NCBI RefSeq assembly: GCF_041410465.1 | Contig: NZ_CP166961.1 | Span: 1,798,001 to 1,862,000 of the forward strand | DNA from: Thalassotalea sp. 273M-4 | GTDB lineage: Bacteria; Pseudomonadota; Gammaproteobacteria; Enterobacterales; Alteromonadaceae | DNA length: 64,000 bases | Direction of reading: 5' to 3' | Shown here: one piece after another, positions 53,970 through 63,933 of the stretch | How the letters are laid out: each line of letters begins with the position of its first letter | Numbering within the stretch: the stretch's first letter is position 1 | Notes under the pieces: model-generated | What the model was told of the DNA's origin: nothing | Databases searched by the model: none | Seen by the model: the letters and a program-made list of their open reading frames with translations, nothing else | Position numbers and translations under genes: made by a program

Positions 53970-54836
53970 TTATCGACCTTCCTGATCTTCTGCTTTGCTC
54001 GTGTTCCCTTGCTGAGCAAGTATTGTTTGGGGTTGTGTTAACAAGGGCTCGAGTTGATGACAAAAGGTGTTTACCAAATTGACGTCCATGGATTTTGATA
54101 GATATTTTCGCACCGCAATAATACCCGTTATGGCATTACAGGTAAAAATGGCTTGCGCATCATTAAGCTTATCCACGCCAAGTCGAACTTGTTTAATATC
54201 TGGACACAAATTTAATAACAGTTGGCGATATAAACCATTCACTCCTGCCCTATCTATAATTGACGTCTGCCATTGACCATCCAGATACCAAAAAATATTG
54301 CTACTGCTACATTCCACGACGTTGTCATAGATATCGCACACCACGACATCGTCTGCATCCATTTGGTTGAGGTCTTGTTTAATCATCACCTGCTCTAATC
54401 GATTTAGGTGTTTTAACCCCGCAAGCATGCCCGAAATTCCAAGTTTGTGCGAGCTAAGCGCGAGCTCTATACCATGTTGCTTTGCGTTCGTTAGATGGTC
54501 TGGAAACCGAGATACAGTGACCACAACGTTGGGTTTTATCACCGTAGCACGTGCATAACCTCGTTCACTTTCGCCGCAGGTAATGATCACCTTAAGGCAC
54601 CCTAAGTTGTGCGCCTTGGCTGCCGTATGCATTTCTGCTTCAACCTTTAACCAATCTATATTGTCAATGCCCAGTGTTTTGCAGCCGTGTTGCAAACGAG
54701 CGAGGTGAAGGGGAAAATATTCAACCTCACAGTTAAATATCTTCGCCGTCGTAAACACCCCATCACCAAAAGCAAACCCTCTATCCGTGACAGAAACAGT
54801 TTGGCAAGGCTTAAAATTTACCGAAGAATACAACAT
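53970..54836 (-). CDS. pabC: Aminodeoxychorismate lyase
   Basis: PabC is a PLP enzyme that releases pyruvate from aminodeoxychorismate to give p-aminobenzoate for folate. The 288-residue protein has the fold-type IV signature VSVTDRGFAFGDGVFTTAKI near 14-33 and the PLP-lysine motif MLAGLKHLNRLEQVMIKQ. DADDVVVCDIYDNVVECSSSNIFW and AIFTCNAITGI complete the active site. The start at 54836 is preferred on length. It begins 55 bases past the fabF terminator and precedes mltG by one base after its stop. The fabF-pabC-mltG order is the same as in E. coli. Assignment is secure. Confidence 0.94.
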   Translation of the reverse strand: MLYSSVNFKPCQTVSVTDRGFAFGDGVFTTAKIFNCEVEYFPLHLARLQHGCKTLGIDNIDWLKVEAEMHTAAKAHNLGCLKVIITCGESERGYARATVIKPNVVVTVSRFPDHLTNAKQHGIELALSSHKLGISGMLAGLKHLNRLEQVMIKQDLNQMDADDVVVCDIYDNVVECSSSNIFWYLDGQWQTSIIDRAGVNGLYRQLLLNLCPDIKQVRLGVDKLNDAQAIFTCNAITGIIAVRKYLSKSMDVNLVNTFCHQLEPLLTQPQTILAQQGNTSKAEDQEGR

Positions 54837-54890
54837 AGTTTTTATTATTCTCGTCAACTTTTATGGGTTAAATAATGGCTAGTCGATAAA

Positions 54891-54926
54891 AAAAGTCCGA
54901 ATACCTACAGTATTCAGACTTTTACA
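54891..54926 (-). terminator. Intrinsic terminator between fabF and pabC
   Basis: The stem AAAAGTCcGAATAC pairs with GTATTCaGACTTTT (one mismatch) around a short loop, followed on the minus strand by a T-run. It lies 30 bases past the fabF stop, so pabC probably has its own promoter or receives partial read-through. Confidence 0.85.
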
Positions 54927-54955
54927 TTGATTGGCAAGTGTCAGAGCGCGGTTGC

Positions 54956-56191
54956 TTATACTTTCTTAAATAGAATTGAACCGTTTGTTCCACCAAAACC
55001 AAATGAGTTACACAAAGCGTACTCAAGATTTACCTGTCTTGCCTCACCGGATACGTAATCTAAATCACACCCTTCACCTGGATTTTCTAGGTTGATGGTT
55101 GGTGGAACTTCGCCTTTTTGTAAGGCTAGAATCGTAAAGATAGATTCGGCAGCACCTGCAGCGCCAAGCATATGACCGGTCATCGATTTAGTTGATCCCA
55201 TCATAAGCTTATATGCGTGATCGCCAAATACCGACTTAGCACCATTTGTTTCGGCAATATCACCAGCAGGCGTTGAAGTACCGTGGGCATTAATGTAGCC
55301 GACTAAACTTGGATCAACTTTGGCATCTAATAAGGCATTTTTCATCGCTAATGCACCGCCAGACCCATCTGCCGGTGGTGATGTTATATGATGAGCATCG
55401 CCACTCATGCCAAAGCCTGCTAACTCAGCATAAATTTTAGCGCCACGTGCTTTTGCATGTTCATACTCTTCGAGCATAACAACAGCGGCTCCATCGCTTA
55501 GCACGAAACCATCACGGTCTTTATCCCAAGGTCTAGAAGCTTGTTCTGGAGCATCATTACGAGTAGAAAGTGCTCGAGCCGACATAAAACCACCAATACC
55601 TAATTCCGTTGATGCTTTTTCTGCGCCGCCCGCTAACATCGCATCGGCATCGCCATAGGCAATCATTCGAGCTGCATGGCCAATATTATGTACACCGGTC
55701 GTACACGCAGTCACGATTGAAATATTAGGGCCCTTTAAACCGTGATTAATCGACAAATGACCTGAAATCATATTTAAGATGGTAGATGGACAGAAAAATG
55801 GCGACAGTTTACGCACACTTTGAGCGATCACTTTACTGTGCCCTTCTTCAATCAAAGTTAAACCACCAATACCTGAGCCAACCGCAACACCAACACGGTT
55901 GGCATTTTGTTCGGTTATTTGCAAACCAGAATCGGCTAAGGCTTGATTACCTGCAGCAATACCGTATTGAATGAATAAGTCCATTTTACGGGTTTCTTTT
56001 TTGGCAATACCAAAGTCTTCAGGGTTAAAGCCTTTGACCATGCCGGCAAACTTGGTGGTGTAATCTGTCGTATCAAGATGTTCAATGTAGCTGATACCAC
56101 TTTTACCAGCCAATAGAGCATCCCAAGTAGAGGTTACGTTATTTCCTAGAGGGCTTAGCATTCCTAAGCCAGTGACTACGACTCTTCGCAT
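54956..56191 (-). CDS. fabF: 3-oxoacyl-ACP synthase II
   Basis: FabF elongates acyl-ACP chains and helps adjust membrane fluidity. This 411-residue protein has the thiolase-fold Cys-His-His triad: Cys in [18 protein letters not shown], His in [19 protein letters not shown] and His in [29 protein letters not shown] is the C-terminal glycine motif. The start at 56191 ([16 protein letters not shown]) is standard; the GTG six codons upstream overlaps the GGAG ribosome site. It follows acpP but is separated by a terminator. Assignment is secure. Confidence 0.97.
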   Translation of the reverse strand: MRRVVVTGLGMLSPLGNNVTSTWDALLAGKSGISYIEHLDTTDYTTKFAGMVKGFNPEDFGIAKKETRKMDLFIQYGIAAGNQALADSGLQITEQNANRVGVAVGSGIGGLTLIEEGHSKVIAQSVRKLSPFFCPSTILNMISGHLSINHGLKGPNISIVTACTTGVHNIGHAARMIAYGDADAMLAGGAEKASTELGIGGFMSARALSTRNDAPEQASRPWDKDRDGFVLSDGAAVVMLEEYEHAKARGAKIYAELAGFGMSGDAHHITSPPADGSGGALAMKNALLDAKVDPSLVGYINAHGTSTPAGDIAETNGAKSVFGDHAYKLMMGSTKSMTGHMLGAAGAAESIFTILALQKGEVPPTINLENPGEGCDLDYVSGEARQVNLEYALCNSFGFGGTNGSILFKKV

Positions 56192-56401
56192 GACAGTGTA
56201 GGTCTCCACATAAATATTTTTGTTGATTATAACAATAGGTTTTCTTCAAACTTGGCATCTGCCAATGTCTGTTTGTTAGACTAGTATAAGATTTTGATTT
56301 CTAAAACAGACGTTTTGGGGAAAACACATTGGTATAATCGGTCAATCGCTTAGATTTACTTATTAAGAAAAAACAGGGCAAATGACGCTAGACATAGGTA
56401 T

Positions 56402-56428
56402 AAAAAAGGCGGTTATGAAAACCGCCTA
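56402..56428 (-). terminator. Intrinsic terminator after acpP
   Basis: The stem AGGCGGTT/AACCGCCT, loop of five, is followed on the minus strand by TTTTTT. It lies 18 bases past the acpP stop and separates acpP from fabF. Confidence 0.9.
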
Positions 56429-56445
56429 TTTGCAAAAACTATTAA

Positions 56446-56679
56446 TTAGCTGTTTGCAGAAACGTAATCAATTGCTGCTTGCACAGTAGTGATTTTCTCA
56501 GCTTCTTCATCAGGGATTTCTGTGTCGAACTCTTCTTCAAGAGCCATAACTAATTCTACTGTATCTAGAGAATCTGCACCTAAATCATCAACAAAAGATG
56601 CTTCGTTTTTAGCTTCTTCTTCCTTAACACCTAATTGTTCTACAATGATTTTTTTTACGCGTTCTTCGATAGTACTCAT
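56446..56679 (-). CDS. acpP: Acyl carrier protein
   Basis: AcpP carries growing acyl chains on a phosphopantetheine arm. The 77-residue protein has the attachment serine S37 in [21 protein letters not shown] and is very acidic, as usual. It lies 157 bases downstream of fabG and just before the terminator, so high abundance may come from its own promoter as in E. coli. Assignment is secure. Confidence 0.98.
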   Translation of the reverse strand: MSTIEERVKKIIVEQLGVKEEEAKNEASFVDDLGADSLDTVELVMALEEEFDTEIPDEEAEKITTVQAAIDYVSANS

Positions 56680-56836
56680 TTTTGTTCCTTTACTAATCTT
56701 AGCAATTTATAAAATTGTGTGTAGTTTATTCGTCATCTGCTGACCATGCAAGTTTTTATCGGCAATTTTGCTGTGGTCTAACCTGTTAACGATATTTTTA
56801 TTTATGACTTAATCTTTAGTGTTTTGCAAACACTAT

Positions 56837-57583
56837 TTAAACCATGTACATGCCACCATTAACGTGAATCGTTTCACCGTTAATGTAAGCTGCAGCATCT
56901 GATGCCAAAAACACCACGGTATTAGCAATCTCTTCAGGTTTCCCTAAACGATTAGCCGGTACTTGTGAGAAGATGGCTTGTTTTTGTTCGTCGTTTAACT
57001 CTTTGGTCATATCGGTATCGATAAAGCCTGGCGCAACGGCGTTAACAGTGATGCCACGAGAAGCGACTTCCTTTGCTAACGATTTGGTAAAACCAAGTAG
57101 GCCTGCTTTAGCGGTTGAATAGTTAACTTGACCAGCATTGCCCATAGAGCCAACAACAGAGCCAATGTTGATAATGCGCCCATGACGCTTTTTCATCATT
57201 GTTCTCATAACATGCTTGGTGATTTTAAATAATGACGATAAATTGGTATCAATAATATCGTCCCACTCTGAATCTTTCATTCGCATCATCAGATTATCAC
57301 GTGTGATCCCAGCATTATTGACCAAGATGTCAACGCCACCAAAATCGTCTTTAATAGCAGAAAATAGCGCTTCAATAGAGCCAGCATCAGTCACATTGAG
57401 CTCGTAACCTTTACCGTTATCACCTAAATAAGCGCTGATATTGTCAGCACCATTTGCAGATGTAGCCGTACCAATAACGGTAGCACCTTGGCTAACAAGT
57501 TGTTCTGCAATGGCTTTACCAATGCCGCGGCTGGCGCCAGTAACTAAGGCAATTTTGCCTTCTAGTGAAAAAATTTGAGACAT
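56837..57583 (-). CDS. fabG: 3-oxoacyl-ACP reductase
   Basis: FabG is the NADPH-dependent reductase of fatty-acid elongation. The 248-residue short-chain dehydrogenase has the cofactor motif IALVTGASRGIGKAIAEQL near 10-28, NNAGITRDNLMMRM and the Ser-Tyr-Lys triad in INIGSVVGSMGNAGQVNYSTAKAGLLGFTK. The C-terminus is typical (HVNGGMYMV). The start at 57583 (MSQIFSLEG) follows AGGGAAA; the longer frame overlaps the fabD stop. Assignment is secure. Confidence 0.97.
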   Translation of the reverse strand: MSQIFSLEGKIALVTGASRGIGKAIAEQLVSQGATVIGTATSANGADNISAYLGDNGKGYELNVTDAGSIEALFSAIKDDFGGVDILVNNAGITRDNLMMRMKDSEWDDIIDTNLSSLFKITKHVMRTMMKKRHGRIINIGSVVGSMGNAGQVNYSTAKAGLLGFTKSLAKEVASRGITVNAVAPGFIDTDMTKELNDEQKQAIFSQVPANRLGKPEEIANTVVFLASDAAAYINGETIHVNGGMYMV

Positions 57584-57596
57584 ACTGTTTCCCTGA

Positions 57597-58526
57597 TTAG
57601 TTCTCAAGTGCATTCGATAATGTATCAGCACTATTTACCGATACACACGATAATTGTTTATTAGTTCGTTTGATAAGACCTTGTAATACTTTACCAGGAC
57701 CTGCTTCTACCACAGTGTCAATTGACATTTGTGCCATTGTTTCGACCGTTTCAGTCCAACGTACAGGGCTGTACAATTGACGAATAAGGGCATTTTTAAT
57801 GTTATCGCCATTAGATTCCATGCTGACATCAACATTATTAATGACAGGTATTGTAGGGGCATTAAAATCGATGGCTTGTAGATCGGCTGCCAGTTTATCA
57901 GCTGCCGGTTTCATTAACGCGCAGTGCGACGGTACACTAACCGGTAATGGCAAAGCGCGCTTAGCACCGGCTTCTTTACATAATTCACCCGCGCGCTCAA
58001 CAGCGGCTTTATTTCCAGCGATAACCACCTGACCAGGTGAATTAAAGTTAACCGCTGAAACGACCTCGTTTTGCGCGGCTTTTTCGCATGCATCAATAAT
58101 GGCATCATCGGCCAAACCAATAATGGCATACATAGCACCCACACCGGCAGGGACAGCTTCTTGCATGTAGTTACCACGTTTTTCAACAAGCTTAACGCCA
58201 TCACTTAAACGAATAACACCGGCACAGACAAGAGCGGAGTATTCACCTAAAGAATGACCTGCTAATACGCTTGGGGTCTCGCCCCCCTGCTCTTGCCATG
58301 CACGCCAAATAGCGACACTGGCTGTTAATAATGCAGGTTGAGTGACGTGAGTTTGGTTTAATTCACCTTTGGGATCGTTTTGAATAACGTCCCATAAATC
58401 ATAACCTAAAGCATCTGACGCTTCTTTAAAGCACGCAATAACCACAGGATTATCGGCTAAGTCTGCCAACATTCCAAGGCTTTGTGAACCTTGCCCTGGA
58501 AATACAAAGGCTAAATTATTATTCAT
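57597..58526 (-). CDS. fabD: Malonyl-CoA:ACP transacylase
   Basis: FabD transfers malonyl from CoA to ACP. The 309-residue protein has FVFPGQGSQSLGM at the N-terminus, the nucleophile S92 in VLAGHSLGEYSALVCAG, and the active-site His in SVPSHCALMKPAADKL. It lies 13 bases past fabH and 13 before fabG. Assignment is secure. Confidence 0.97.
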   Translation of the reverse strand: MNNNLAFVFPGQGSQSLGMLADLADNPVVIACFKEASDALGYDLWDVIQNDPKGELNQTHVTQPALLTASVAIWRAWQEQGGETPSVLAGHSLGEYSALVCAGVIRLSDGVKLVEKRGNYMQEAVPAGVGAMYAIIGLADDAIIDACEKAAQNEVVSAVNFNSPGQVVIAGNKAAVERAGELCKEAGAKRALPLPVSVPSHCALMKPAADKLAADLQAIDFNAPTIPVINNVDVSMESNGDNIKNALIRQLYSPVRWTETVETMAQMSIDTVVEAGPGKVLQGLIKRTNKQLSCVSVNSADTLSNALEN

Positions 58527-58539
58527 TGTTACTACCTAA

Positions 58540-59499
58540 TTAAAATTTAACTAATGCAGAACCCCAGGTAAAACCACTACCAAAGGCTTCCATTAAAATT
58601 GTTTGGCCACGTTTGATCCGACCATCTCGTACCGCTTCATCTAACGCTGTTGGGATTGTCGCCGCTGATGTATTGCCATGTTTATCTAACGTGACAACAA
58701 CTTGACTCATCGGCAAGGACAACTTTTTCGCCGCGGCTTGAATTATTCGAAGGTTAGCTTGGTGAGGAACCAGCCAGTCAATGTCGGACTTATCCATCTT
58801 ATTATGAGCCAGAGTTTCGGTGACGATTTCGCTTAAACGGGTTACGGCAAATTTAAACACTTCATTGCCTTTCATGTATATGTAGGCTTTTTCTTCTGTT
58901 AATAAATCACCACGTTTAGGCGAATCTGCACCAAGTAAAGCACCGTAGTCTCCATCAGAATGAAGATGGGTCGAAATAATCCCTGACTCTTCATTGGCTT
59001 CTAGAATAACAGCACCAGCAGCATCGCCAAAGAGAATGTAGGTACCACGGTCACTTGGATCACACATATGCGATAAGGCATCGGAACCTACGACTAATAC
59101 ACGCTTTGCCATACCCGATTTAATGTATTGATCGGCGACACTTAAACTAAAGATAAAACCAGAACAGGCGGCGGCAACGTCAAATGCAGGAATGTGTGGC
59201 GTGCCTAAATATTTTTGTAAATAACAAGCGGCGCTGGGTAAATCAACATGAGAACTGGTGGTTCCCATCACTATCATATCCAGATCTTTTTTATCAATGC
59301 CGGCCATTTCAAGGGCTTTCTCTGCGGCTTTTGCCCCCATGTAAGCGACGTTTTCATGTTCGGCTGAAATACGACGCTCTTTAATACCCGTGCGTTCAGT
59401 AATCCACTCATCACTGGTATCGAGAATTTTTTCTAGGTCGGCATTCGTCCTTACCTGTTCAGGAAAGTAACTGCCGGTACCCACAATTTTTGCATACAT
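58540..59499 (-). CDS. fabH: 3-oxoacyl-ACP synthase III
   Basis: FabH starts fatty-acid synthesis by condensing acetyl-CoA with malonyl-ACP. The 319-residue protein shows the Cys-His-Asn triad: C112 in [14 protein letters not shown], His in [18 protein letters not shown], and Asn in [30 protein letters not shown] and [13 protein letters not shown] are typical N-terminal signatures. It lies six bases after plsX. Assignment is secure. Confidence 0.97.
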   Translation of the reverse strand: MYAKIVGTGSYFPEQVRTNADLEKILDTSDEWITERTGIKERRISAEHENVAYMGAKAAEKALEMAGIDKKDLDMIVMGTTSSHVDLPSAACYLQKYLGTPHIPAFDVAAACSGFIFSLSVADQYIKSGMAKRVLVVGSDALSHMCDPSDRGTYILFGDAAGAVILEANEESGIISTHLHSDGDYGALLGADSPKRGDLLTEEKAYIYMKGNEVFKFAVTRLSEIVTETLAHNKMDKSDIDWLVPHQANLRIIQAAAKKLSLPMSQVVVTLDKHGNTSAATIPTALDEAVRDGRIKRGQTILMEAFGSGFTWGSALVKF

Positions 59500-59505
59500 T
59501 TATGT

Positions 59506-60534
59506 CTAAGACCTTTTCAGTAAACTTTGTTCCATCTTGTTTTTAATTTTTTCAGGAACTTGTCTTTCAACTTCTTTTACGGCTTCTAGGATCGCATTAT
59601 AAAATGCAGATTTATTGGCATTGCCATGACTTTTCACAACAATACCGCGTAATCCTATCAGACTTGCACCGTTATACTGGTCGGGGTTCAGCCTTTTTAC
59701 GATTTTTTTTAAGGTTGGGTTAAGCAAAATCCCTAAAATTCGGGTGAATTTGCTCTCATTGATGATTTTTAATACTTTTTTCATCACCAATTTAGCGACC
59801 CCTTCACAAGTTTTTAGTGCAATGTTGCCGACAAAACCATCACAAACGATAACATCGGCTTTGCCTGAAAATATATCATCGCCTTCAATAAACCCTACGT
59901 AATTAAGTTCTGGGTGATCTTTGAGCAAGTTAGCCGTTTGTTTTATGTGGTCACTGCCTTTTATATCTTCCTCACCCATATTCAGTAAGGCAATTTTAGG
60001 GCGTTCTATATCGTCAACTTCCTCGGCTAGGACAGATCCCATCACCGCAAATTGGAACAAGGTATTTGAATCACAAAAAACATTGGCACCTAAATCCAGC
60101 ATAAAAGCATGATTTGGGCTGTCGGTGATCGGGATTTGAGAAATTAATGCTGGCCGCTCTATGTCCGGAAGCATTTTTAATACGTAGTGAGCCATTAACA
60201 ACAAAGCCCCCGTATTACCGGCACTGACACAGGCCTGAGCTTTGCCATCACGCACAAGGTCGAGCGCTTTTCGCATTGAAGAATCTTTTTTAGTACGTAA
60301 CGCCGAACTGGGTTTTTCGTCCATCGCAACCGATTCGGTGCAATGTAAGATTGAGATGCGAGTATGGTCTTCGTTAAGGTGAGTTTTTAAATGGGAATAA
60401 ATGATTTCTTCGTCGCCACAGAGGATAAGACGAAGTTGTGGATTATTTTGTACTGCTAAGATTGCAGCGGGGATTGTTATAAGGGGGCCTCGATCGCCCC
60501 CCATAACATCTAACGCGACGGTTAGATTATTCAA
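59506..60534 (-). CDS. plsX: Phosphate acyltransferase PlsX
   Basis: PlsX makes acyl-phosphate from acyl-ACP for phospholipid synthesis. The 342-residue protein has VALDVMGGDRGP at the N-terminus, AQACVSAGNTGALLLMA, VLAEEVDDIERPKIALLNMGEEDIKGSD and DVIVCDGFVGNIALKTCEGVAKL. The start is TTG at 60534 (MNNLTVALDVMGG), with only a weak ribosome site and 11 bases after the rpmF stop. This suggests coupling to rpmF translation. Assignment is secure; the start codon is likely but not proven. Confidence 0.96.
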   Translation of the reverse strand: MNNLTVALDVMGGDRGPLITIPAAILAVQNNPQLRLILCGDEEIIYSHLKTHLNEDHTRISILHCTESVAMDEKPSSALRTKKDSSMRKALDLVRDGKAQACVSAGNTGALLLMAHYVLKMLPDIERPALISQIPITDSPNHAFMLDLGANVFCDSNTLFQFAVMGSVLAEEVDDIERPKIALLNMGEEDIKGSDHIKQTANLLKDHPELNYVGFIEGDDIFSGKADVIVCDGFVGNIALKTCEGVAKLVMKKVLKIINESKFTRILGILLNPTLKKIVKRLNPDQYNGASLIGLRGIVVKSHGNANKSAFYNAILEAVKEVERQVPEKIKNKMEQSLLKRS

Positions 60535-60545
60535 AGCTGTGCCGC

Positions 60546-60716
60546 TTATTTAGCGATAACTTTGACACCTTTGTAAAAGCCATCGGCTGTTACGTGGTGA
60601 CGACGATGAGTTTCGCCAGAAACGCTATCTACTGATAAGTTTTCTGCTGTTAACGCATCGTGTGAACGGCGCATGCCACGTCTTGAACGAGACTTTTTAC
60701 TTTTCTGTACGGCCAT
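60546..60716 (-). CDS. rpmF: 50S ribosomal protein L32
   Basis: This 56-residue ribosomal protein reads [19 protein letters not shown] at the start and ends [10 protein letters not shown]. It is the cysteine-free, zinc-independent L32 form. It sits between yceD and plsX, as in E. coli. The short size makes it easy to overlook. Assignment is secure. Confidence 0.97.
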   Translation of the reverse strand: MAVQKSKKSRSRRGMRRSHDALTAENLSVDSVSGETHRRHHVTADGFYKGVKVIAK

Positions 60717-60739
60717 TACTTTACTCCTAAAATCACAAG

Positions 60740-61252
60740 TTACTTGAGTTGTTTCAATACATCAAATGGATTCGGTTTCTCAAGCGTATCCGGTAACTTC
60801 CCCCAAGAACTGTCAGAGTCTCCTGAACAATCACTAGGTTCATGTTTCGGGATTAGCGGTAGAGCGAGAATTAACTCATCTTCCACTAAATCGCGTAAAT
60901 TTACTTCACCATTTTCATCGAGTTCAATCGCATCATAATCAGAAGGCAAGTGCTCTGCATCTTCTTCGTTCTTTACAGGAGAGAAAGCAAATTTAACTGC
61001 TAATTCCTGCTCATAACTATGATTACAACGCTGACATATTAATGAGACTGAGGTTGATGCTTCACCGGTGATCAGCACCAAGCCTTGTTCATCAACTTCG
61101 AATTTCATTATTACATTTACATGCTCATGGGCCTTTTCAGACTCATCTAGCAATCTTTTTAATCCAACAGATTCAAAAAAACCATCGCACACCAACCTGC
61201 GTTGGGCACTTTTGTACGGGTCAATTGTCACTGGAAGTTTAAGGTTCTGCAT
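60740..61252 (-). CDS. yceD: YceD family protein (DUF177, 23S rRNA accumulation)
   Basis: YceD is a small conserved protein encoded upstream of rpmF and linked to 23S rRNA accumulation. The 170-residue product begins [19 protein letters not shown], matching E. coli YceD (MQKVKLPLTLDPVRTAQKR), so 61252 is preferred over the frame start at 61321. It has [14 protein letters not shown] (CxxC), [32 protein letters not shown] and [12 protein letters not shown], all near-identical in the family. It opens the yceD-rpmF-plsX-fabHDG-acpP run, divergent from maf. Assignment is secure. Confidence 0.95.
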   Translation of the reverse strand: MQNLKLPVTIDPYKSAQRRLVCDGFFESVGLKRLLDESEKAHEHVNVIMKFEVDEQGLVLITGEASTSVSLICQRCNHSYEQELAVKFAFSPVKNEEDAEHLPSDYDAIELDENGEVNLRDLVEDELILALPLIPKHEPSDCSGDSDSSWGKLPDTLEKPNPFDVLKQLK

Positions 61253-61612
61253 AAGGCGCGCATAATAAAGGCTGTAAGGCCTGCTGTCAAAAGAAAATTC
61301 ACTTAAATAAATGGATTCCATCAGATTAAGACAAATTTTAACACAACTGCATTATTTGTGTACAAACTTAGGTTTAAATACCACGCCTGTCGAATCCCTA
61401 TATAAAATACTGTCTATCGGAACATTTAGCAATTAATTCATAATTAAATTAATTAAATTGAAAAAAATATAAAAAGTCATTCAATCCAAAAGATTATCAG
61501 GGTAGACTATCCTTAATTGCGTTTTTAAAACCCGATATTTGTTGTTTTCAATTCACTATATAAGAAGTAGGCAAATATTGGCGCTTAAACTTTTATCTAC
61601 TGAGAAACATAC
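61253..61612. other. Divergent yceD/maf intergenic region
   Basis: About 360 very AT-rich bases that must hold promoters for the large yceD-rpmF-plsX-fab operon (minus) and maf (plus). I see possible -10-like TTAAAAT near 61332-61338 on the minus strand. No gene is visible. Confidence 0.5.
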
Positions 61613-62215
61613 ATGAGCAAGTTAGTTTTAGGTTCAACATCGGTATTTCGTAAGGCTTTATTGGAAAAGTTTAATCTTACTTTTGAATGTGCAAAACCTG
61701 ATATTGATGAAACCCCTCTTGAAAACGAATTACCTGAGTACTTAGTTGCTCGCCTAGCCAGTGAAAAAGCCGAAGCCGTCGCTAAAGAATTCAGCGAACA
61801 TCTGATTATAGGCTCTGACCAAGTGGCTGTTTGCGATGGTAATATATTAGGTAAACCGGGTAACTTTAATAACGCAGTCAAACAATTGACCTCATTTAGT
61901 GGCAAAACCGTCACCTTTCTTACCGGTTTGTGTTTATTAAATACCAGCAATGGTAATAAGCAAGTCATCGTTGAACCCTTTCAAGTTGTATTTAGAGACT
62001 TAACCATCGATGAAATTGAAAATTACGTATCGGCTGAGCAACCTTTTGATTGTGCAGGTAGCTTTAAAAGTGAAGGTTTGGGTATTTGCTTGTTTAAACG
62101 ATTGATAGGTGATGATCCAAATACTTTGATTGGACTGCCATTAATTCGTCTTAATGCCTTATTACGCAATGAAGGTTTTGATGTTTTAGAAAAAAACCGA
62201 CGTGGTATGTATTAA
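61613..62215 (+). CDS. yceF: Maf-like nucleoside triphosphate pyrophosphatase (YceF type, 7-methyl-GTP)
   Basis: YceF-branch Maf proteins hydrolyse 7-methyl-GTP and related modified nucleotides to the monophosphate. This 200-residue protein has the Maf motif LVLGSTSVFRKALLEKF near 4-20. KPDIDETPLENELPEYLVARLASEKA and IIGSDQVAVCDGNILGKPGNFNNAVKQL follow, with AGSFKSEGLGICLFKRLIGDDPNTLIGLPLIRL at the end. Its position divergent from yceD is the same as in E. coli, which supports the YceF rather than YhdE branch. Assignment is confident. Confidence 0.93.
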   Translation: MSKLVLGSTSVFRKALLEKFNLTFECAKPDIDETPLENELPEYLVARLASEKAEAVAKEFSEHLIIGSDQVAVCDGNILGKPGNFNNAVKQLTSFSGKTVTFLTGLCLLNTSNGNKQVIVEPFQVVFRDLTIDEIENYVSAEQPFDCAGSFKSEGLGICLFKRLIGDDPNTLIGLPLIRLNALLRNEGFDVLEKNRRGMY

Positions 62216-62529
62216 GCTAAATAAACCACTGAAATTCTATCCTGTTATAACATTAGGGGCACATCAAAAGCCCCTAACCTATTATAAACCCCAATCCATC
62301 CCCCAAATCTCTGGGTAAGCGTTTGACCTATAACGCCTGCTTTTTATCGGTGTATAAACATCTGTTAAGCAACCAAAATTTTCATTGTGGTTTACACTTA
62401 GTTGAAATCTTGAAATCTCATGTATCTGAGCCCGTAAACGACAAATAAACGTGCCATTGGTCGAGCTTAGTTTTGGGATGAGCGATTCAAGGTATTACCC
62501 CTGTTGTTATCATTGGCAAGGAGAAAAAA
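62216..62529. other. Intergenic region between maf and aqpZ
   Basis: About 314 bases. It holds a hairpin TTAGGGGC/GCCCCTAA at 62253-62277 that may end the maf transcript, although the T-tract is poor. The remainder should carry the aqpZ promoter. No gene is seen. Confidence 0.55.
62253..62277 (+). terminator. Possible terminator after maf
   Basis: An eight-base-pair stem TTAGGGGC/GCCCCTAA with a nine-base loop, 38 bases past the maf stop. The following sequence lacks a T-run, so termination is uncertain. Confidence 0.4.
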
Positions 62530-63222
62530 ATGTCGCTATCAAAAAAACTTTTAGCTGAATTTCTCGGGACCTTCTGGCTGGTTCTAGGAGGTTGTGGTAG
62601 TGCGGTTCTGGCCGCCGCCTTTCCTGATGTTGGCATCGGTTTATTAGGTGTTTCACTCGCATTTGGTTTGACGGTTCTAACGATGGCCTTCGCCATTGGC
62701 CATATTTCTGGCTGTCACTTAAATCCGGCCGTGTCGTTTGGTTTATGGTCTGGAGGTCGATTTTCTGGGACTGAAATAGCGCCCTATATTCTCGCTCAAG
62801 TCGCGGGAGGTATTGCGGGTGCGGCTATTTTGTTTGTTATCGCCAGTGGGCAAATGGGCTTTGAAGCCTCTTCAGGTTTTGCATCGAACGGTTATGGCGA
62901 ACACTCGCCAGGGAACTATGGTTTAGTGGCCGCGCTCGTTACGGAAATTGTTATGACCTTTTTCTTTGTGATGATTATCCTTGGAGCAACCGACAAACGG
63001 GCGCCACAAGGATTTGCTCCTATTGCTATCGGTTTAGCTTTAACGCTAATACACTTAATAAGTATTCCGGTTACCAATACGTCGGTCAATCCTTCAAGAA
63101 GTACTGGCGTAGCAATATTTCAAGGGGACTGGGCCTTGTCGCAATTGTGGTTATTCTGGTTAGCGCCCCTTGTTGGCGCTGTCTTAGCTGGAGTGGTTTA
63201 CCGATTTTTTGAAAGCGAGTGA
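62530..63222 (+). CDS. aqpZ: Aquaporin Z (second NPA motif reads NPS)
   Basis: AqpZ is a water-selective inner-membrane channel. The 230-residue protein has six membrane helices and two half-helix loops. The first loop has the usual HLNPAVSFG (NPA at 65-67). The second reads [26 protein letters not shown], where Ser replaces Ala (NPS at 187-189). The constriction residues fit a water channel: F45, H175, T184 and R190. Length and order match E. coli AqpZ. A strong AAGGAG ribosome site precedes the ATG. The function call is secure despite the motif change. Confidence 0.94.
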   Translation: MSLSKKLLAEFLGTFWLVLGGCGSAVLAAAFPDVGIGLLGVSLAFGLTVLTMAFAIGHISGCHLNPAVSFGLWSGGRFSGTEIAPYILAQVAGGIAGAAILFVIASGQMGFEASSGFASNGYGEHSPGNYGLVAALVTEIVMTFFFVMIILGATDKRAPQGFAPIAIGLALTLIHLISIPVTNTSVNPSRSTGVAIFQGDWALSQLWLFWLAPLVGAVLAGVVYRFFESE

Positions 63223-63248
63223 CCCTGTATAAGACTATTGATAATATT

Positions 63249-63279
63249 CCCCAAGACGCCTTACTCTATGGTCTTGGGG
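63249..63279 (+). terminator. Intrinsic terminator after aqpZ
   Basis: The nine-base stem CCCCAAGAC/GTCTTGGGG, loop of 13, is followed by a T-rich stretch (TATATTTTTGTTTT), 26 bases past the aqpZ stop. Confidence 0.75.
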
Positions 63280-63294
63280 ATGTATATTTTTGTT

Positions 63295-63933
63295 TTAACT
63301 AGGTTCAACTTCAACCTGTAGTTGCGCTAAATACATTTTCATCCAATCAGCTCTTTTTTTGGCTTCTTTTTTACCGGCTCTGGTATGCATCAATGCGGGT
63401 AACTTTAATAACTTGGTAAAAAAATGATCAATAGTATATTGCGCATCATCAGGGTCTCGCGAATCACAAAAAGGGTCTTGCACGCTATATAAAGGCCGAT
63501 TGAGCTTGACGCTAACTTGAATACATCGAGCAATTCCGATCGCGCCTAAGGCATCTAACCTGTCAGCATCTTGTACGATTTTTGCTTCTAACGTTTTAGC
63601 TTCAACGTTAGCACTATAACTGTGAGCGACAATCGCATGATGGATTTCTGGTAAATATTGCCTTGGATAATGAATCGACTCTAAAAAACGAATCGCCTTA
63701 TCGGCTGCATTTAACGAACTTAAATGCTTACTTGGATGATTTTTGCTAAAGGAAAAACAATCATGTAAATATGCTGAGGGGATAACGACTAAGGGTTCAG
63801 ATCGCTCTTGCTGACATAAGTGTTTTGCTGTTTTTACCACACGTAAAACATGATTTAAATCGTGGGCTAAATCTTGCTTCATTTCTTGGCTAATAAAATC
63901 ATATAGCTGGCTTTCAACGCTGTTATTAAACAT
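63295..63933 (-). CDS. HD-domain phosphohydrolase (YedJ family)
   Basis: This 212-residue HD-domain protein resembles E. coli YedJ. The HD metal-binding residues are visible: HDLNHVLRVVKTAKHL, SAYLHDCFSF (His-Asp), and IVQDADRLDALGAIGIARC near the middle. HFFTKLLKLPALMHTRAGKKEAKKRADWM is a near-match to the YedJ tail. Such proteins hydrolyse phosphate bonds; the substrate is unknown. The ATG at 63933 has AGGTG six bases upstream; a GTG at 63939 is less likely. It converges with aqpZ. Confidence 0.9.
   Translation of the reverse strand: MFNNSVESQLYDFISQEMKQDLAHDLNHVLRVVKTAKHLCQQERSEPLVVIPSAYLHDCFSFSKNHPSKHLSSLNAADKAIRFLESIHYPRQYLPEIHHAIVAHSYSANVEAKTLEAKIVQDADRLDALGAIGIARCIQVSVKLNRPLYSVQDPFCDSRDPDDAQYTIDHFFTKLLKLPALMHTRAGKKEAKKRADWMKMYLAQLQVEVEPS

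Noticed and set aside
61322..61612. Small gene or RNA in the AT-rich yceD/maf spacer
   Set aside because: No frame with a ribosome site and no stable stem; the content fits promoters only.
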